From assembly GCA_016192995.1 (NCBI GenBank), contig JACPTB010000004.1:27753-91752 (forward strand): a stretch of 64,000 bases of DNA. Direction: 5' to 3'. Both the position numbers and the translations under genes were made by a program. The notes beneath the pieces were generated by a model that was given only the letters and a program-made list of their open reading frames with translations, was not told the origin of the DNA and did no database searches. The stretch's first letter is position 1. Each line of letters starts with the position of its first letter. Shown here in pieces: positions 32,067 to 41,124 of the stretch. This stretch comes from Candidatus Woesearchaeota archaeon (GTDB lineage Archaea; Nanobdellota; Nanobdellia; Woesearchaeales; DSVV01).

Positions 32067-34274
32067 ATGGAACAAGAAAAATCTGAAAAAATAAAGATGC
32101 ATGTTAAAAAAGCAGAGTTTAGCATTCAAGGAATGACCTGCCAGAGTTGTGTCAGTGTTATTGAACGAGGATTAAAAAAACTAGAAGGCATACAAAATCC
32201 CGTAGTAAATCTTGCAACAGAAAAAGCCTCAGTTTACTTTGATCCAAACAAAATAACTGAACAACAAATAGCAGAAGCAATCTCTAAAAGAGGCTATAAA
32301 GCATCAGTAACGACTGGAAAAAGCAGCGCTGATACTGAAGCAAAAAAAAGGAAGGAAGAAATTAATCATTTAAAAAGTAAATTCTACTTCAGTTTACTCT
32401 TCACTATTCCTGCATTTATCATTGCTATGGTGTTGGGATGGTTTAATATCGAACTCCCTTATAAAGAATATATGCTATGGATTCTTGCAACGCCGGTGCA
32501 GTTTTTTTCAGGATGGGAATTTTATAAAGGAACATGGCAAGCTTTGAAAAACAAAAGCGCCAATATGGATACTCTTGTCGCAATCGGCACCAGTGCAGCC
32601 TATTTTTATAGTGTGTATGTTATTTTGTTTCTACCAGAACAAGGTCAATATTTTGAAATTGCCGCTATATTAATCACCTTCATTTTAATGGGAAAATTGC
32701 TTGAAGCTATAGCTAAAGGTAAAACTTCTGAGGCAATACGAAAATTAATGAGTTTATCACCGAAAATTGCAACGGTTATAAGAAATGGCAAAGAGATGAA
32801 AATTCCTGTTGATGAAGTTATTGTAGGAGATAGTATTCTCGTAAAACCAGGTGAAAAAATCCCTGTTGATGGGATCGTACTTGACGGTCATTCTGCGGTA
32901 AATGAAAGCATGATTACTGGCGAAAGCATTCCTGTTGAGAAGAAGAAAGGAGACCATGTCATTGGCGCAACCATGAATAAGACTGGAAGCTTCACTTTTA
33001 AAGCTGAAAAAGTTGGAGCTGATACGACACTCGCGCATATTGTTAAATTAATTGAAGAAGCGCAAACAAAAAAAGCCCCTATTCAGCGGTTTGCAGATAT
33101 TATTTCCGCCTATTTTGTACCAAGTGTTATTGTGATTGCTTTTATCACCTTTTTCGCTTGGTATTTGGGAATAGAAAAGCAATTTTCTTTTGCGTTATTA
33201 ACAGCTGTTGCGGTGTTAGTAATTGCTTGCCCTTGCACCCTTGGATTGGCAACACCAACAGCAATTATGATTGGCACTGGTATGGGTGCAAGAAAAGGTA
33301 TTTTGATTAAAGGTGGAGGCGCGCTGGAAACTGCCCATAAAATAAAATTTGTTATTTTTGATAAGACTGGGACCATAACGAACGGAACGCCTGAAATTAC
33401 CGATATTATAACTCTCAACAATAGCACTGAAAAAAAAGTTTTGGAAGATGCTGCTTCAATTGAAAAATTATCTGAACATCCTTTAGCTGAAGCAATAGTA
33501 AAAAAGGCAAAAGAGCAACATATGGCATTGAAAAAACCTAGTCATTTCAAAGCAATTCCAGGACATGGTGTTATGGCAAATATTGGTCAAGAGAAATATT
33601 ATTTTGGCAACAATAAACTGATGAAAAAATTTAATATAAATTTCAATCAATATATTGATAGGCTTACTGGATTAGAAGATGAAGGAAAAACTGCAATGAT
33701 TTTAGCAAAAGGCAAAAAAGTGATAGGCATTATTGCTGTCGCTGATACTATAAAAGAAACATCTCAGCATGCTGTTGCTGCTTTAGAAAGAATGAAGATA
33801 AAGGTATTTATGATTACTGGCGACAATGAAAGAACTGCCCAAGCAATAGCAAAACAAGCTGGTATAAGGAATGTGTTTGCTGAAGTTTTGCCTGAAGATA
33901 AAGCAAATTATGTAAAAAAACTTCAGAGAAAAGGAAAAGTTGCCATGGTTGGCGATGGCATTAACGATGCTCCAGCTATTGCGCAGGCAAATATTGGCAT
34001 TGCCATGGGTTCTGGCACTGATGTAGCTATGGAAACAGGCAATATAGTGTTAATGAGGAATGATTTGCGCGATGTTGCACGAGCAATACGCTTAAGTAAA
34101 TTGACTATGGCAAAAATAAAGCAAAATATGTTTTGGGCTTTTTTTTATAACACTGCAGGCATTCCCATTGCTGCGCTGGGATTATTAAATCCCATGATTG
34201 CCGGAGGCGCAATGGCATTAAGCAGCGTTTCAGTTGTCTCAAATTCATTGTTGTTAAGAATGAAAAGAATATAA
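32067..34274 (+). CDS. copA: Cu+-exporting P1B-type ATPase
   Basis: 735 aa from ATG 32067, which follows GGTGG and the upstream stop. One N-terminal HMA domain ([13 protein letters not shown]). Membrane and catalytic motifs in order: [18 protein letters not shown] metal site in [17 protein letters not shown], phosphorylation site [29 protein letters not shown], and [13 protein letters not shown]. The last helices have FYNTAGIP and [14 protein letters not shown], the pattern of the Cu+ subgroup (P1B-1). It pumps Cu+ out of the cytosol. Transcribed with the ArsR and HMA genes. Confidence 0.95.
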   Translation: MEQEKSEKIKMHVKKAEFSIQGMTCQSCVSVIERGLKKLEGIQNPVVNLATEKASVYFDPNKITEQQIAEAISKRGYKASVTTGKSSADTEAKKRKEEINHLKSKFYFSLLFTIPAFIIAMVLGWFNIELPYKEYMLWILATPVQFFSGWEFYKGTWQALKNKSANMDTLVAIGTSAAYFYSVYVILFLPEQGQYFEIAAILITFILMGKLLEAIAKGKTSEAIRKLMSLSPKIATVIRNGKEMKIPVDEVIVGDSILVKPGEKIPVDGIVLDGHSAVNESMITGESIPVEKKKGDHVIGATMNKTGSFTFKAEKVGADTTLAHIVKLIEEAQTKKAPIQRFADIISAYFVPSVIVIAFITFFAWYLGIEKQFSFALLTAVAVLVIACPCTLGLATPTAIMIGTGMGARKGILIKGGGALETAHKIKFVIFDKTGTITNGTPEITDIITLNNSTEKKVLEDAASIEKLSEHPLAEAIVKKAKEQHMALKKPSHFKAIPGHGVMANIGQEKYYFGNNKLMKKFNINFNQYIDRLTGLEDEGKTAMILAKGKKVIGIIAVADTIKETSQHAVAALERMKIKVFMITGDNERTAQAIAKQAGIRNVFAEVLPEDKANYVKKLQRKGKVAMVGDGINDAPAIAQANIGIAMGSGTDVAMETGNIVLMRNDLRDVARAIRLSKLTMAKIKQNMFWAFFYNTAGIPIAALGLLNPMIAGGAMALSSVSVVSNSLLLRMKRI

Positions 34275-34311
34275 TAAAAAACAGATTATGGGTAAAACTA
34301 AGAGGTGAAAA

Positions 34312-35202
34312 ATGAATAAAACAATAGTTACCATTCTTAGTCTTATAGTTGTCTTAGCCATTATAGTAACAATATTACTACAAAAAAACGATAATGATAG
34401 TGATGTAAATTTAAAGCAAGTAAATTCAATTTCCCATATTCATGGAATAGCTGTTGACAAGGAAGATAGCTCTAAATTATACATTGCAACACACCATGGA
34501 TTATATGTACTAATAAATGACACGGGATTATATAAAATAGGAGAGAGTGAAGATGATTTTATGGGTTTTTCTCTTGATCCTAAGAATGCAAACGTATTTT
34601 ACCGCAGTGGTCATCCTGAATCTGGAGGAAACTTAGGATTTCAAAGATCAGATGATCAAGGTCATACCTGGAAGAAGATTTCTGATGGAGTTAATGGTCC
34701 TGTTGATTTTCATGTGATGGTGGTTCATCCTGCAAATCCAAATAGTATCTCTGGATGGTATAATGGAGCACTTCAACAAAGTAATGACCAAGGAAAAGCA
34801 TGGAATTTATTGAAAGCTAACCTTCCTTTGGTATTTGTGTTGGCAGGAGATCCCATAAACGAGAGTAGAATATATGCAGGCACTGTAGATGGGTTAATGG
34901 TTAGTGATGATAAAGGTTATTCGTGGGTATCAGCATCTGAGCAATTTCAAAACAACATGGTAGTTGCACTTGCAATCCATACAAAAGATCCAAATATTAT
35001 GCTCTCTTTTTCAAAACTATTAGGGTTGGCAAAAAGTACTGATGGTGGTAAAACATGGAAAAAGAATTCGTTATTTGATAATGACATAGTATTACACATA
35101 ACCTTTGATAGTAATAACCCTGGAATAGTGTATCTTGCTACAAAAGACAATAGTATTTATAAAAGTCTTGATACAGGAAATACCTGGAAGAAAATAAGAT
35201 AA
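34312..35202 (+). CDS. Secreted BNR/sortilin-like beta-propeller protein
   Basis: A 296-aa protein with a signal anchor (residues 4-22) and an outer beta-propeller with repeated Asp-box (BNR) motifs: SDDQGHTWKKIS, SNDQGKAWNLL, SDDKGYSWVS, STDGGKTWKKNS and SLDTGNTWKKI. The start of the propeller (SHIHGIAVDKEDSSKLYIAT) matches the family often annotated F510_1955 glycosyl hydrolase-like, which occurs in metal-resistance operons. No catalytic role is evident. Last gene of the ArsR-CopA operon, 37 bp after copA. Confidence 0.7.
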   Translation: MNKTIVTILSLIVVLAIIVTILLQKNDNDSDVNLKQVNSISHIHGIAVDKEDSSKLYIATHHGLYVLINDTGLYKIGESEDDFMGFSLDPKNANVFYRSGHPESGGNLGFQRSDDQGHTWKKISDGVNGPVDFHVMVVHPANPNSISGWYNGALQQSNDQGKAWNLLKANLPLVFVLAGDPINESRIYAGTVDGLMVSDDKGYSWVSASEQFQNNMVVALAIHTKDPNIMLSFSKLLGLAKSTDGGKTWKKNSLFDNDIVLHITFDSNNPGIVYLATKDNSIYKSLDTGNTWKKIR

Positions 35203-35217
35203 GAAATTGAATCTAAA

Positions 35218-36285
35218 CTATTCTTTAACAAGTTGTTTATCTTGTATTTTTACCATCACCATGGGTAATAATGGTCTTCGAGAATTTCTAACATCAATAT
35301 CCCCTGCTAAACCTTCAAAATTACTGAGATTAAGAATAGACTTAGGTAGATCACCCTTAAGATGACTTTGCCAGATCAGTTTGATAACATCATAACCAAA
35401 TCCTGCTTCAGCATTTGCATCAGTTTTTGCAAATAAATTCTCGAAACGTTTATTTTGGTCAGTTCCTTCAATCATAAACAAAGGTGCTGCAGCATAAACA
35501 CCTTCTAGTGTTGGAACAGTTTTATGCTGATTAGTTGCAACAGGAGTATCAGTAAAAACAATAATGCCTGAATATTGTTCTTTAAGTTCTTTAACAATGG
35601 TATCTGGTCGTAGGTCAAAAACATAGACTGCTTCTGGTTGTTGAGCAGCAAGTTTTGTAATAACAGTTTTATGATCAGTATCTGTTGGAAGATAATATTC
35701 TATTCCTGTAACGGTAATTCCTTGTTCACCAAATTTCTTCTGAGCAATGTCCATTAAAGCATGGCCTGCCTCAATATTTTGGCTGAGCAAACCAACTTTT
35801 GTTATATCACTTTTCTTAAAAAAATCAACTGCTATACTTGTTAAGGTATCAGGAGTCTGAAAATATTGATACACATTATTATACTGCTGAAAATCTGCAT
35901 AGGTTAAAGAAGTAACAACAGGAATATTTTCTTCCGCAGCAAGAGGAATAATTGCTGCTGATGCTCCTGACATTGTCGTAAAAATAACATCTGGTTTTGA
36001 AGCAACAAGAGCATGATAAGCGGTTAATGCTTCTTTTGGGTCATTTTTATTATCTTCAACAACAAGCTTGATTTTTGCTCCTTGATTAGCAAGTTCTTCA
36101 ACTGCTTTCTCTGCGCCAAGAATAACATGAGTGCCGTGAACAGCAGCTGGTCCTGTTAAAGTGGCTAAAATACCTATGGTAAATTCCTTGCCTTGATCTT
36201 TAAGATTCTTATCACTTTCTTGTTTACTACAACTCACAACGACAAAGAACATAATTAATAACAAAAATACCATTGTCTTTTTCAT
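35218..36285 (-). CDS. Branched-chain-type solute-binding lipoprotein
   Basis: A 355-aa protein with lipoprotein signal (FLLLIMFFVVVSCSKQES). It has the two lobes of a type 1 periplasmic binding protein (Leu/Ile/Val-binding family): IGILATLTGPAAVHG, DNKNDPKEALTAYHAL, PDVIFTTMSGASAAIIPLAA, and FENLFAKTDANAEAGFGYD. No permease or ATPase genes are near, so the ligand and transporter are unknown. Convergent with the BNR gene, 15 bp apart. Confidence 0.8.
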   Translation of the reverse strand: MKKTMVFLLLIMFFVVVSCSKQESDKNLKDQGKEFTIGILATLTGPAAVHGTHVILGAEKAVEELANQGAKIKLVVEDNKNDPKEALTAYHALVASKPDVIFTTMSGASAAIIPLAAEENIPVVTSLTYADFQQYNNVYQYFQTPDTLTSIAVDFFKKSDITKVGLLSQNIEAGHALMDIAQKKFGEQGITVTGIEYYLPTDTDHKTVITKLAAQQPEAVYVFDLRPDTIVKELKEQYSGIIVFTDTPVATNQHKTVPTLEGVYAAAPLFMIEGTDQNKRFENLFAKTDANAEAGFGYDVIKLIWQSHLKGDLPKSILNLSNFEGLAGDIDVRNSRRPLLPMVMVKIQDKQLVKE

Positions 36286-36310
36286 AATAACGCCCCCTCA
36301 ATGATTATCT

Positions 36311-36700
36311 TTACTTTTTAAATAATTCCTTTAAGCTACGAGGAAATCCTTGTATTATTAATAAAGCTAATGGTGCTGCCCAATTTGCTGATCTTTCGAC
36401 AAAATCCCAAATAGGTTCACCAGCAATTGGTCTGATAAGTGCAGTAGCAAATCCCCAAATAGTTGCCCAAAGAAGCACTATTTTCAATGGTTTAAACAAT
36501 GCAAAGAGTGCTACGCAAATATCAGTTATACCTATCAAAAACAGCAACGTCGTTGCTGTTTGTTCTGAAAAACCAACAATAGTAAGATAAGGTATCCAGC
36601 TTTTCTTGATCATCAGAGCAAAAACACCATGCCCAAGAAAACTGCCAAAAATACCGATTCTTAATACAAGTTCAGACTTTGAAATAGAATTGAGTTTCAT
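36311..36700 (-). CDS. DoxX-like membrane protein
   Basis: 129 aa from MKLNSISKSEL (GAGGTG lies 9 bp upstream; an earlier ATG at 36715 is in frame). Four helices with DoxX-like features (RIGIFGSFLGHGVFAL, PYLTIVGFSEQTATTLLFLIG). DoxX relatives are linked to thiosulfate or redox stress functions. Divergent from the HxlR regulator and probably controlled by it. Confidence 0.65.
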   Translation of the reverse strand: MKLNSISKSELVLRIGIFGSFLGHGVFALMIKKSWIPYLTIVGFSEQTATTLLFLIGITDICVALFALFKPLKIVLLWATIWGFATALIRPIAGEPIWDFVERSANWAAPLALLIIQGFPRSLKELFKK

Positions 36701-36750
36701 AAACCAACACCTCATTACAGGCAGTTTAATGGAAAATATTTAAATAGTAG

Positions 36751-36766
36751 GTATCTTAAAGGATAC
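36751..36766. promoter_or_regulatory. HxlR operator candidate
   Basis: GTATC-N6-GATAC ending 2 bp before the HxlR start codon, 5-20 bp downstream of the TATA AATATTTAAATAG (36734-36746). It resembles the GTAxC/GxTAC type half-sites bound by HxlR-family repressors. Confidence 0.5.
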
Positions 36767-36768
36767 TT

Positions 36769-37149
36769 ATGCAATGTCTTCCATTTACTTTGACTAAATT
36801 ATTAGGAAAGAAATGGAATATTCTCATATTACAAATACTCAACGAAGAAAATATAACCTCATTTAATCAACTAAGAAAGCAACTTAAAAATATAACGGGT
36901 AAAATTCTCTCTGCGAGATTATATGAATTAGAAAAAATAAAATTAATTTTAAAAACAAACAAAGAAGATGATAAACGAAAAAAATACTTTATTACACAAG
37001 AAGGAAAAGAACTTCTTAATTTATTTGACAATATGAAATCATGGGCGGCAGAACATCGCTACGTACCTGAAACCTGTTTACAAACAAAATGTAAGGATTG
37101 TAAGTATAATTGTACACTACTACCATTGTCAAAAGGTATATCGGCATGA
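36769..37149 (+). CDS. HxlR-family winged-helix regulator
   Basis: A 126-aa protein. The typical HxlR start CLPFTLTKLLGKKWNILILQ carries a Cys near the N-terminus, followed by the winged helix (ITSFNQLRKQLKNITGKILS, ARLYELEKIKLILK) and a C-terminal Cys cluster (PETCLQTKCKDCKYNC). That cluster could bind metal or sense thiol oxidation. Its stop overlaps the DoxX gene start (ATGA). It likely senses redox or electrophile stress. Confidence 0.8.
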   Translation: MQCLPFTLTKLLGKKWNILILQILNEENITSFNQLRKQLKNITGKILSARLYELEKIKLILKTNKEDDKRKKYFITQEGKELLNLFDNMKSWAAEHRYVPETCLQTKCKDCKYNCTLLPLSKGISA

Positions 37150-37535
37150 TCAATACAGAAAAATGGAAAGAATATGCTCCTTGTTTAGTAAGAATAGGTG
37201 TTTCATTAGTATTTCTCTGGTTTGGATTAAACCAAGTATTTGATCCTTCATCATTTTTAGGTTATCTACCAGACTTTGCAACTACACTACCATTACCGCC
37301 ACTTGTATTAATTATGATTAATGGCATATTTGAGATAATATTAGCCGTGTTATTAGTACTTGGTTTATGCACAAGAATCGCTGCTTTATTATTAGCACTC
37401 CATCTTGTAGGCATCATCATAAGTCTCGGCTATAATGAAATAGCTGTTCGAGATTTCGGATTAATGCTTGCAACACTGAGCGTATGTTTATCAGGAAATG
37501 ATAATTTATGTTTGGTACATACATTAAGAAGATGA
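37146..37535 (+). CDS. DoxX family membrane protein
   Basis: 129 aa from MINTEKWKEYAPCLVRIGVS. Four helices with the DoxX signature (LVRIGVSLVFLWFGLNQVFD, NGIFEIILAVLLVLGLCTRI). ATGA overlaps on both sides couple it to the HxlR regulator and the RDD protein. Likely part of a membrane redox or sulfur stress response. Confidence 0.75.
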   Translation: MINTEKWKEYAPCLVRIGVSLVFLWFGLNQVFDPSSFLGYLPDFATTLPLPPLVLIMINGIFEIILAVLLVLGLCTRIAALLLALHLVGIIISLGYNEIAVRDFGLMLATLSVCLSGNDNLCLVHTLRR

Positions 37536-37942
37536 GCGAAACAACACCTTTTGAAAAGTTGCTTAATTCTGCTATCAATGTTTGTTTTATTTTAGTTGTT
37601 TCACTTCCTCTGGTTTTTACTTCTGAAATTTCGATTATCATGAAAAAAATAATAGTGATAATCCTATTTTTAATTTACAAGATAATTATCATAATTTTTA
37701 ATAACAATATTTCTATCGGGATGATGATAACAAAAACAAGATGGAAAGAACAATATTCGCTAAAAAACAAAATTATACATGCTATTCTCTACACGTTAAG
37801 CTTCAGCACACTCTTATTTTGGATATTTTTTCCCTTCGACCTTTTTTTAATCAATATCGTACTATTGCAAATACCTACGCTATATTTAAAAGGAACAACC
37901 TTCCATGGTTATTTTAGTGGAAACATGAGGACAATAAAATGA
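37532..37942 (+). CDS. RDD-family membrane protein
   Basis: 136 aa from MSETTPFEKLLNSAINVC. Three helices and the RDD-type motif NNISIGMMITKTRW, with an aromatic/Phe-rich third helix. Coupled by ATGA to the DoxX gene. Function unknown; RDD proteins are proposed small-solute or ion transporters. Confidence 0.6.
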   Translation: MSETTPFEKLLNSAINVCFILVVSLPLVFTSEISIIMKKIIVIILFLIYKIIIIIFNNNISIGMMITKTRWKEQYSLKNKIIHAILYTLSFSTLLFWIFFPFDLFLINIVLLQIPTLYLKGTTFHGYFSGNMRTIK

Positions 37943-37993
37943 AAAACATCGCTAAAGTTCAATGCCCCCCAGCAAAATAAGTCTCATGAAAAA

Positions 37994-38137
37994 TTATACC
38001 CTCTCTAATCTCACTGCTCCTAAACTTTCTCCATACATTAATTTATAATCTATTATCCTCATAGGTATTCTATCTATAAATCCAAATAATCCTCCTTCTT
38101 CAATCCATTGTAAATACTGTTGATAATGTCTTATACC
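37994..38137 (-). pseudogene. C-terminal remnant of an unidentified gene
   Basis: A frame ending at TAA 37994-37996 reads RHYQQYLQWIEEGGLFGF, then IDRIPMRIIDYKLMYGESLG, AVRLERV. It is preceded in frame by a stop and has no start, so it looks like the tail of a lost gene. The surrounding 38000-38170 holds no other frame. Confidence 0.35.
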
Positions 38138-38174
38138 TTAGATAAAAAATAATATTCATCCACAATCATCTTGT

Positions 38175-38624
38175 TTACCATTGATAAACCCTTCTCTGCT
38201 CTTGAGGAATTCCTTCAATAGTGATAGTGAATGACTTCAATGCTTCTCCCGCATTAAAAACAAGAATGCCATTAGCATGATGTCCTGACAATGCTGGAGC
38301 CTCTACTGGTTTCATGGATTTTCCATCAAATGTCAAGCTTATAATTTGTTTCAAATCGAATTGGCTTAAATCAACGGAATGAGTATTTGCTGCCAGATCT
38401 ACCAATAATTTTCCTTGTTCGATTTTTGTAGGTGTTAAATCAATAGCAACATTACCATCATCTGTATTACCTGTCGAAATAGTTGATAAACTCAGCGCTG
38501 ATGAAATTGATGTGTTCGGCAAGTTCTCTGGAGTAAACAAAAAATTATAAACAAAAATCCCTAAGATTATAACACCAAATAAAACTATTCCATACATGAG
38601 ATATTCATTCTTCGACAAAACCAT
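38175..38624 (-). CDS. Membrane-anchored outer protein, 149 aa
   Basis: One N-terminal helix (YGIVLFGVIILGIFVYNFL), a Ser/Thr linker, then a beta-rich outer domain with KLLVDLAANTHSVDLSQFDL, LSGHHANGILVF and a final IPQEQRRVYQW. A domain with the order T-H-S-V-D-L and G-H-H is familiar from bacterial exported proteins of unknown function; His residues could bind metal. The start overlaps the upstream stop (TAATG). Last gene of the nine-gene operon 41856-38175. Confidence 0.6.
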   Translation of the reverse strand: MVLSKNEYLMYGIVLFGVIILGIFVYNFLFTPENLPNTSISSALSLSTISTGNTDDGNVAIDLTPTKIEQGKLLVDLAANTHSVDLSQFDLKQIISLTFDGKSMKPVEAPALSGHHANGILVFNAGEALKSFTITIEGIPQEQRRVYQW

Positions 38625-39055
38625 TACCATCGCCTCCGACTTTGTTGTGGATTATATTTTTCATATTTCTCTTTAATAAATAAAATAATACTGATCAGGA
38701 TAACGGCTCCACCTAACAACCAAAATAATTTTATAAATTTTTGTAAAGATGGAAAAGGAATTCCTGCGATTAACAATCCGCTATTAAACAATATTAATTT
38801 TAAAGAGATGCATTTTTTAGCAACATAAAAATAAACTGTTAACAATAACAGCACGAGAGCAATGCTCCAAATCACAACAGCATATTTCGTCAGGAATGCT
38901 AATGGCATACCAACTATAGTAATTCCTATTACACTTAATAAACCAACTAATACCAAACATACATTATGACAAACCTGCCATGATGCCAAAATACTTGCTG
39001 CGCCTGAAACAGTACCGGTTTTCGCTATAATTTTTTCTTTGATATTTTTAATCAT
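38624..39055 (-). CDS. Four-helix membrane protein with Cys motifs
   Basis: 143 aa with helices starting ASILASWQVCHNVCLVLVGL, then GMPLAFLTKYAVVIWSIALV and two more. Cys in WQVCHNVC and KKCISL could coordinate metal or take part in thiol exchange; the layout resembles MerC/MerT-like small metal membrane proteins, but this is tentative. Fifth base after the preceding stop; operon member. Confidence 0.5.
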   Translation of the reverse strand: MIKNIKEKIIAKTGTVSGAASILASWQVCHNVCLVLVGLLSVIGITIVGMPLAFLTKYAVVIWSIALVLLLLTVYFYVAKKCISLKLILFNSGLLIAGIPFPSLQKFIKLFWLLGGAVILISIILFIKEKYEKYNPQQSRRRW

Positions 39056-39060
39056 TTATT

Positions 39061-39513
39061 TCACCAATTTCTACAGCACTGTGCAATCTTTTTTACAAGG
39101 TTTTTTAAAGAAGTATTATGCCTGAAAAAATACAGTAAGATAAAAATAATCCATAAACTAAATATTATGGTAAATTCAAAAACAAAATTATAAGGAAAAC
39201 TAATAAGAATATATGCAACTACTAACAATGTAAGAAGAAATGGCAATCGAAAAACGTGAAATCTCTCAGCAACTTTTTTCTCGATAAAATAATAAATTCC
39301 CACGGTGCTCTGCCCTAACAATAAAGCAATAATTACTTTATTAGTAAATAAACCGCTGTTTAACAAGAGTAATAACAAAAACCATGTTAATGAAACAGCT
39401 CCACAAATAACACAAAATGATTTCTGCATTGATTTTGGAAGGAATTGTTTAAGTATTAACAAAAGAATAAAAAATCCAACAATAATTAATAATTCATAAA
39501 ATATGCCGTCCAT
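39061..39513 (-). CDS. Four-helix membrane protein, 150 aa
   Basis: Helices at the start (LLIIVGFFILLLILKQFL), near FCVICGAVSLTWFLL, and two more; basic C-terminus with KKIAQCCRNW. CxxC in FCVIC and CC near the end are notable in a copper island. Spacing of 1 bp to the upstream stop. No family recognised. Confidence 0.5.
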   Translation of the reverse strand: MDGIFYELLIIVGFFILLLILKQFLPKSMQKSFCVICGAVSLTWFLLLLLLNSGLFTNKVIIALLLGQSTVGIYYFIEKKVAERFHVFRLPFLLTLLVVAYILISFPYNFVFEFTIIFSLWIIFILLYFFRHNTSLKNLVKKIAQCCRNW

Positions 39514-39514
39514 A

Positions 39515-40051
39515 CTACATCCCTAGTTGTACAAGAACGCCCACCAGTAATAACATACTGAATGTTAACAGAACTCCTTGGTATGGTATCATCTTTCCTG
39601 ACCTTAAGTTGGTGAGTTTTTTACTTAACCAAGGTCCAAGTACGACAATAAGACCCCCTAACAGACTGCCAATAACAAACAGATTAAAAAGATAGGTTTT
39701 ATTCAACCATGTTCCATAATCACCATACAACGAAATAAACAAAGGATAATTACTTTTCAACAGAGGAATTAAAGGAATAATAGTGCTCAAATAAGAGAAA
39801 GCTATAATGACTAATGATTGAAGTGGAAAGTATTGTTTTTTGATGAGTTTAGCTATCCAGTAGCCAAGAGACATAGCAAATGCACCAATAAATAATCCAA
39901 TAACAACATGATTAACTCCCATCCATGCTGCTCCGCCAGCTACCGCAGCAGCGCCAATAGTACAAAGAGGGCAATGCGCTGAAACAAATGGCATTTGAGT
40001 AAATGCTCCAGCTATTGAAGCAAACGGCAACAAAATAAGTTTTCTATTCAT
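39515..40051 (-). CDS. Membrane protein with HCPLC motif, 178 aa
   Basis: Start MNRKLILLPFASIAG (ATG 40051, ATGA overlap with the 36-aa gene). Five or six helices. A conserved-looking HCPLCTIGAAAVAGGAAW motif near residue 25 puts a CxxC at the membrane surface, as in VKOR-like or DsbB-like redox proteins, although the fold cannot be assigned. Operon member. Confidence 0.55.
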   Translation of the reverse strand: MNRKLILLPFASIAGAFTQMPFVSAHCPLCTIGAAAVAGGAAWMGVNHVVIGLFIGAFAMSLGYWIAKLIKKQYFPLQSLVIIAFSYLSTIIPLIPLLKSNYPLFISLYGDYGTWLNKTYLFNLFVIGSLLGGLIVVLGPWLSKKLTNLRSGKMIPYQGVLLTFSMLLLVGVLVQLGM

Positions 40052-40158
40052 GTAAACCACCCAGGATGCATGACATAGAGCATGACTGTAGTAAATACAA
40101 CAAATACAACTATGACTATCTTCTCCCTATGCTGCTGATAAAAGTTTTTTAATGGCAT
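40048..40158 (-). CDS. 36-aa single-helix membrane peptide
   Basis: ATG 40158, stop TGA 40048-40050. MPLKNFYQQHREKIVIV, a helix (VVFVVFTTVMLYVM), end HPGWFT. Overlaps both neighbours (10 nt upstream, 4 nt downstream), strong support for a coupled real gene in the operon. Confidence 0.55.
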   Translation of the reverse strand: MPLKNFYQQHREKIVIVVFVVFTTVMLYVMHPGWFT

Positions 40159-40418
40159 GATGATCCACCTTCTTTATGTTCTGTATGAGTGTTGCTTGAA
40201 TCTTTTTCATCTTTAGTTTCTTTACCTTTGTGCATTTCTTTCATCATCCAGATATGCATTAAGGGACAAAGAAGCAAAAACACCAACACCAGATAACTCT
40301 GCTTGAAACCGGACGAAAAACCTACCATGATCCATATGATAATTGGTATAATACAGACAAGCATCAATATCTTATGATGATGTTTTTTCAATGCTTCAAT
40401 AAACGCAGCTTTGTTCAT
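40149..40418 (-). CDS. DUF2933-like two-helix membrane protein
   Basis: 89 aa: His-rich start (EALKKHHHKILML), two helices, the motif LLCPLMHIWMMKEMHKGKE typical of DUF2933-like copper-associated small proteins, and a tail ending GGSSCH. Cys, His and Met are placed to bind copper. Operon member, 13 bp after the DUF411 stop. Confidence 0.65.
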   Translation of the reverse strand: MNKAAFIEALKKHHHKILMLVCIIPIIIWIMVGFSSGFKQSYLVLVFLLLCPLMHIWMMKEMHKGKETKDEKDSSNTHTEHKEGGSSCH

Positions 40419-40431
40419 CAGAGAGCACCAT

Positions 40432-40893
40432 CTAAATTCTCATAAACTCAGTAACGCTGCCATCTTTCTGTACTGCATAAACAACAAAATCACCTTGCTT
40501 ATTCCCTGGCATTCCTGGACTTCCCGACGGCATGCCGGGCATTCCAATCCCTTTAATCTCAGGCTTTTCTGTTAAAAGTTTAGTAATTGCTTCCTGCGGC
40601 ATATGGCCTTCGATAAAATAATTATCAATAACTGTTGTATGGCAACTCTCAACTTCTGAAGGAATGCCATACTTTTCTTTGATAGGATTAATATCCTGCA
40701 TTTCAACAAGTTTAACTGGAGCATCAAATTTATTATTCAAATACTGATTATACAACCCACAGCATCCACACATAGGTGTTTTATACATAGTTATTTCCTT
40801 TATTTGTGATGGCAGCTGAGTAGATTTTGAGCAACTGGTTACTACAACCATCAGTAATAATAAAAAAGTAAAAAAAACAATTATTTTTTTCAT
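40432..40893 (-). CDS. DUF411 metal-binding lipoprotein
   Basis: 153 aa from MKKIIVFFTFLLLLMVVVTS with lipobox TSC. DUF411 core: EITMYKTPMCGCCGLYNQYL (metal site MCGCC), YGIPSEVESCHTTVIDNYFI, EGHMPQEAITKLL, then GIGMPGMPSGSPGMPG, a Met/Gly repeat. DUF411 proteins occur with copper-resistance genes and carry copper or mercury sites. Outer membrane-face lipoprotein. Start overlaps the neighbouring gene end closely. Confidence 0.85.
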   Translation of the reverse strand: MKKIIVFFTFLLLLMVVVTSCSKSTQLPSQIKEITMYKTPMCGCCGLYNQYLNNKFDAPVKLVEMQDINPIKEKYGIPSEVESCHTTVIDNYFIEGHMPQEAITKLLTEKPEIKGIGMPGMPSGSPGMPGNKQGDFVVYAVQKDGSVTEFMRI

Positions 40894-40894
40894 G

Positions 40895-41122
40895 TTAACA
40901 ACCTCCAACCATAGTTGGCGCAGCAGCAGGTTTTGAAGCAGGAGCTCCAGAGCTTGCAAGAGGTGTGGATAACAAGCTTACTCCGGAACTTGCTCCATTT
41001 TCAACAACATTATCCAATGCCGCAATCTGAAATGCCTGGCCTAATGAAAACAAAAATAAAAAGATCATTAAACCAATCATTAGATACTGACTGCCTAATT
41101 CTTTTTTACAACAACTATCCAT
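40895..41122 (-). CDS. Membrane peptide with C-terminal MVGGC tail, 75 aa
   Basis: Start MDSCCKKELGSQYLMIG with a CC pair, one helix (MIFLFLFSLGQAFQIAAL), then an Ala/Ser/Pro-rich outer stretch ending APTMVGGC at the stop. The last five residues are the same as those of the next gene upstream. The two tails suggest a shared modification or metal-binding role. Lies 2 bp after the upstream stop. Confidence 0.6.
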   Translation of the reverse strand: MDSCCKKELGSQYLMIGLMIFLFLFSLGQAFQIAALDNVVENGASSGVSLLSTPLASSGAPASKPAAAPTMVGGC

Positions 41123-41124
41123 AA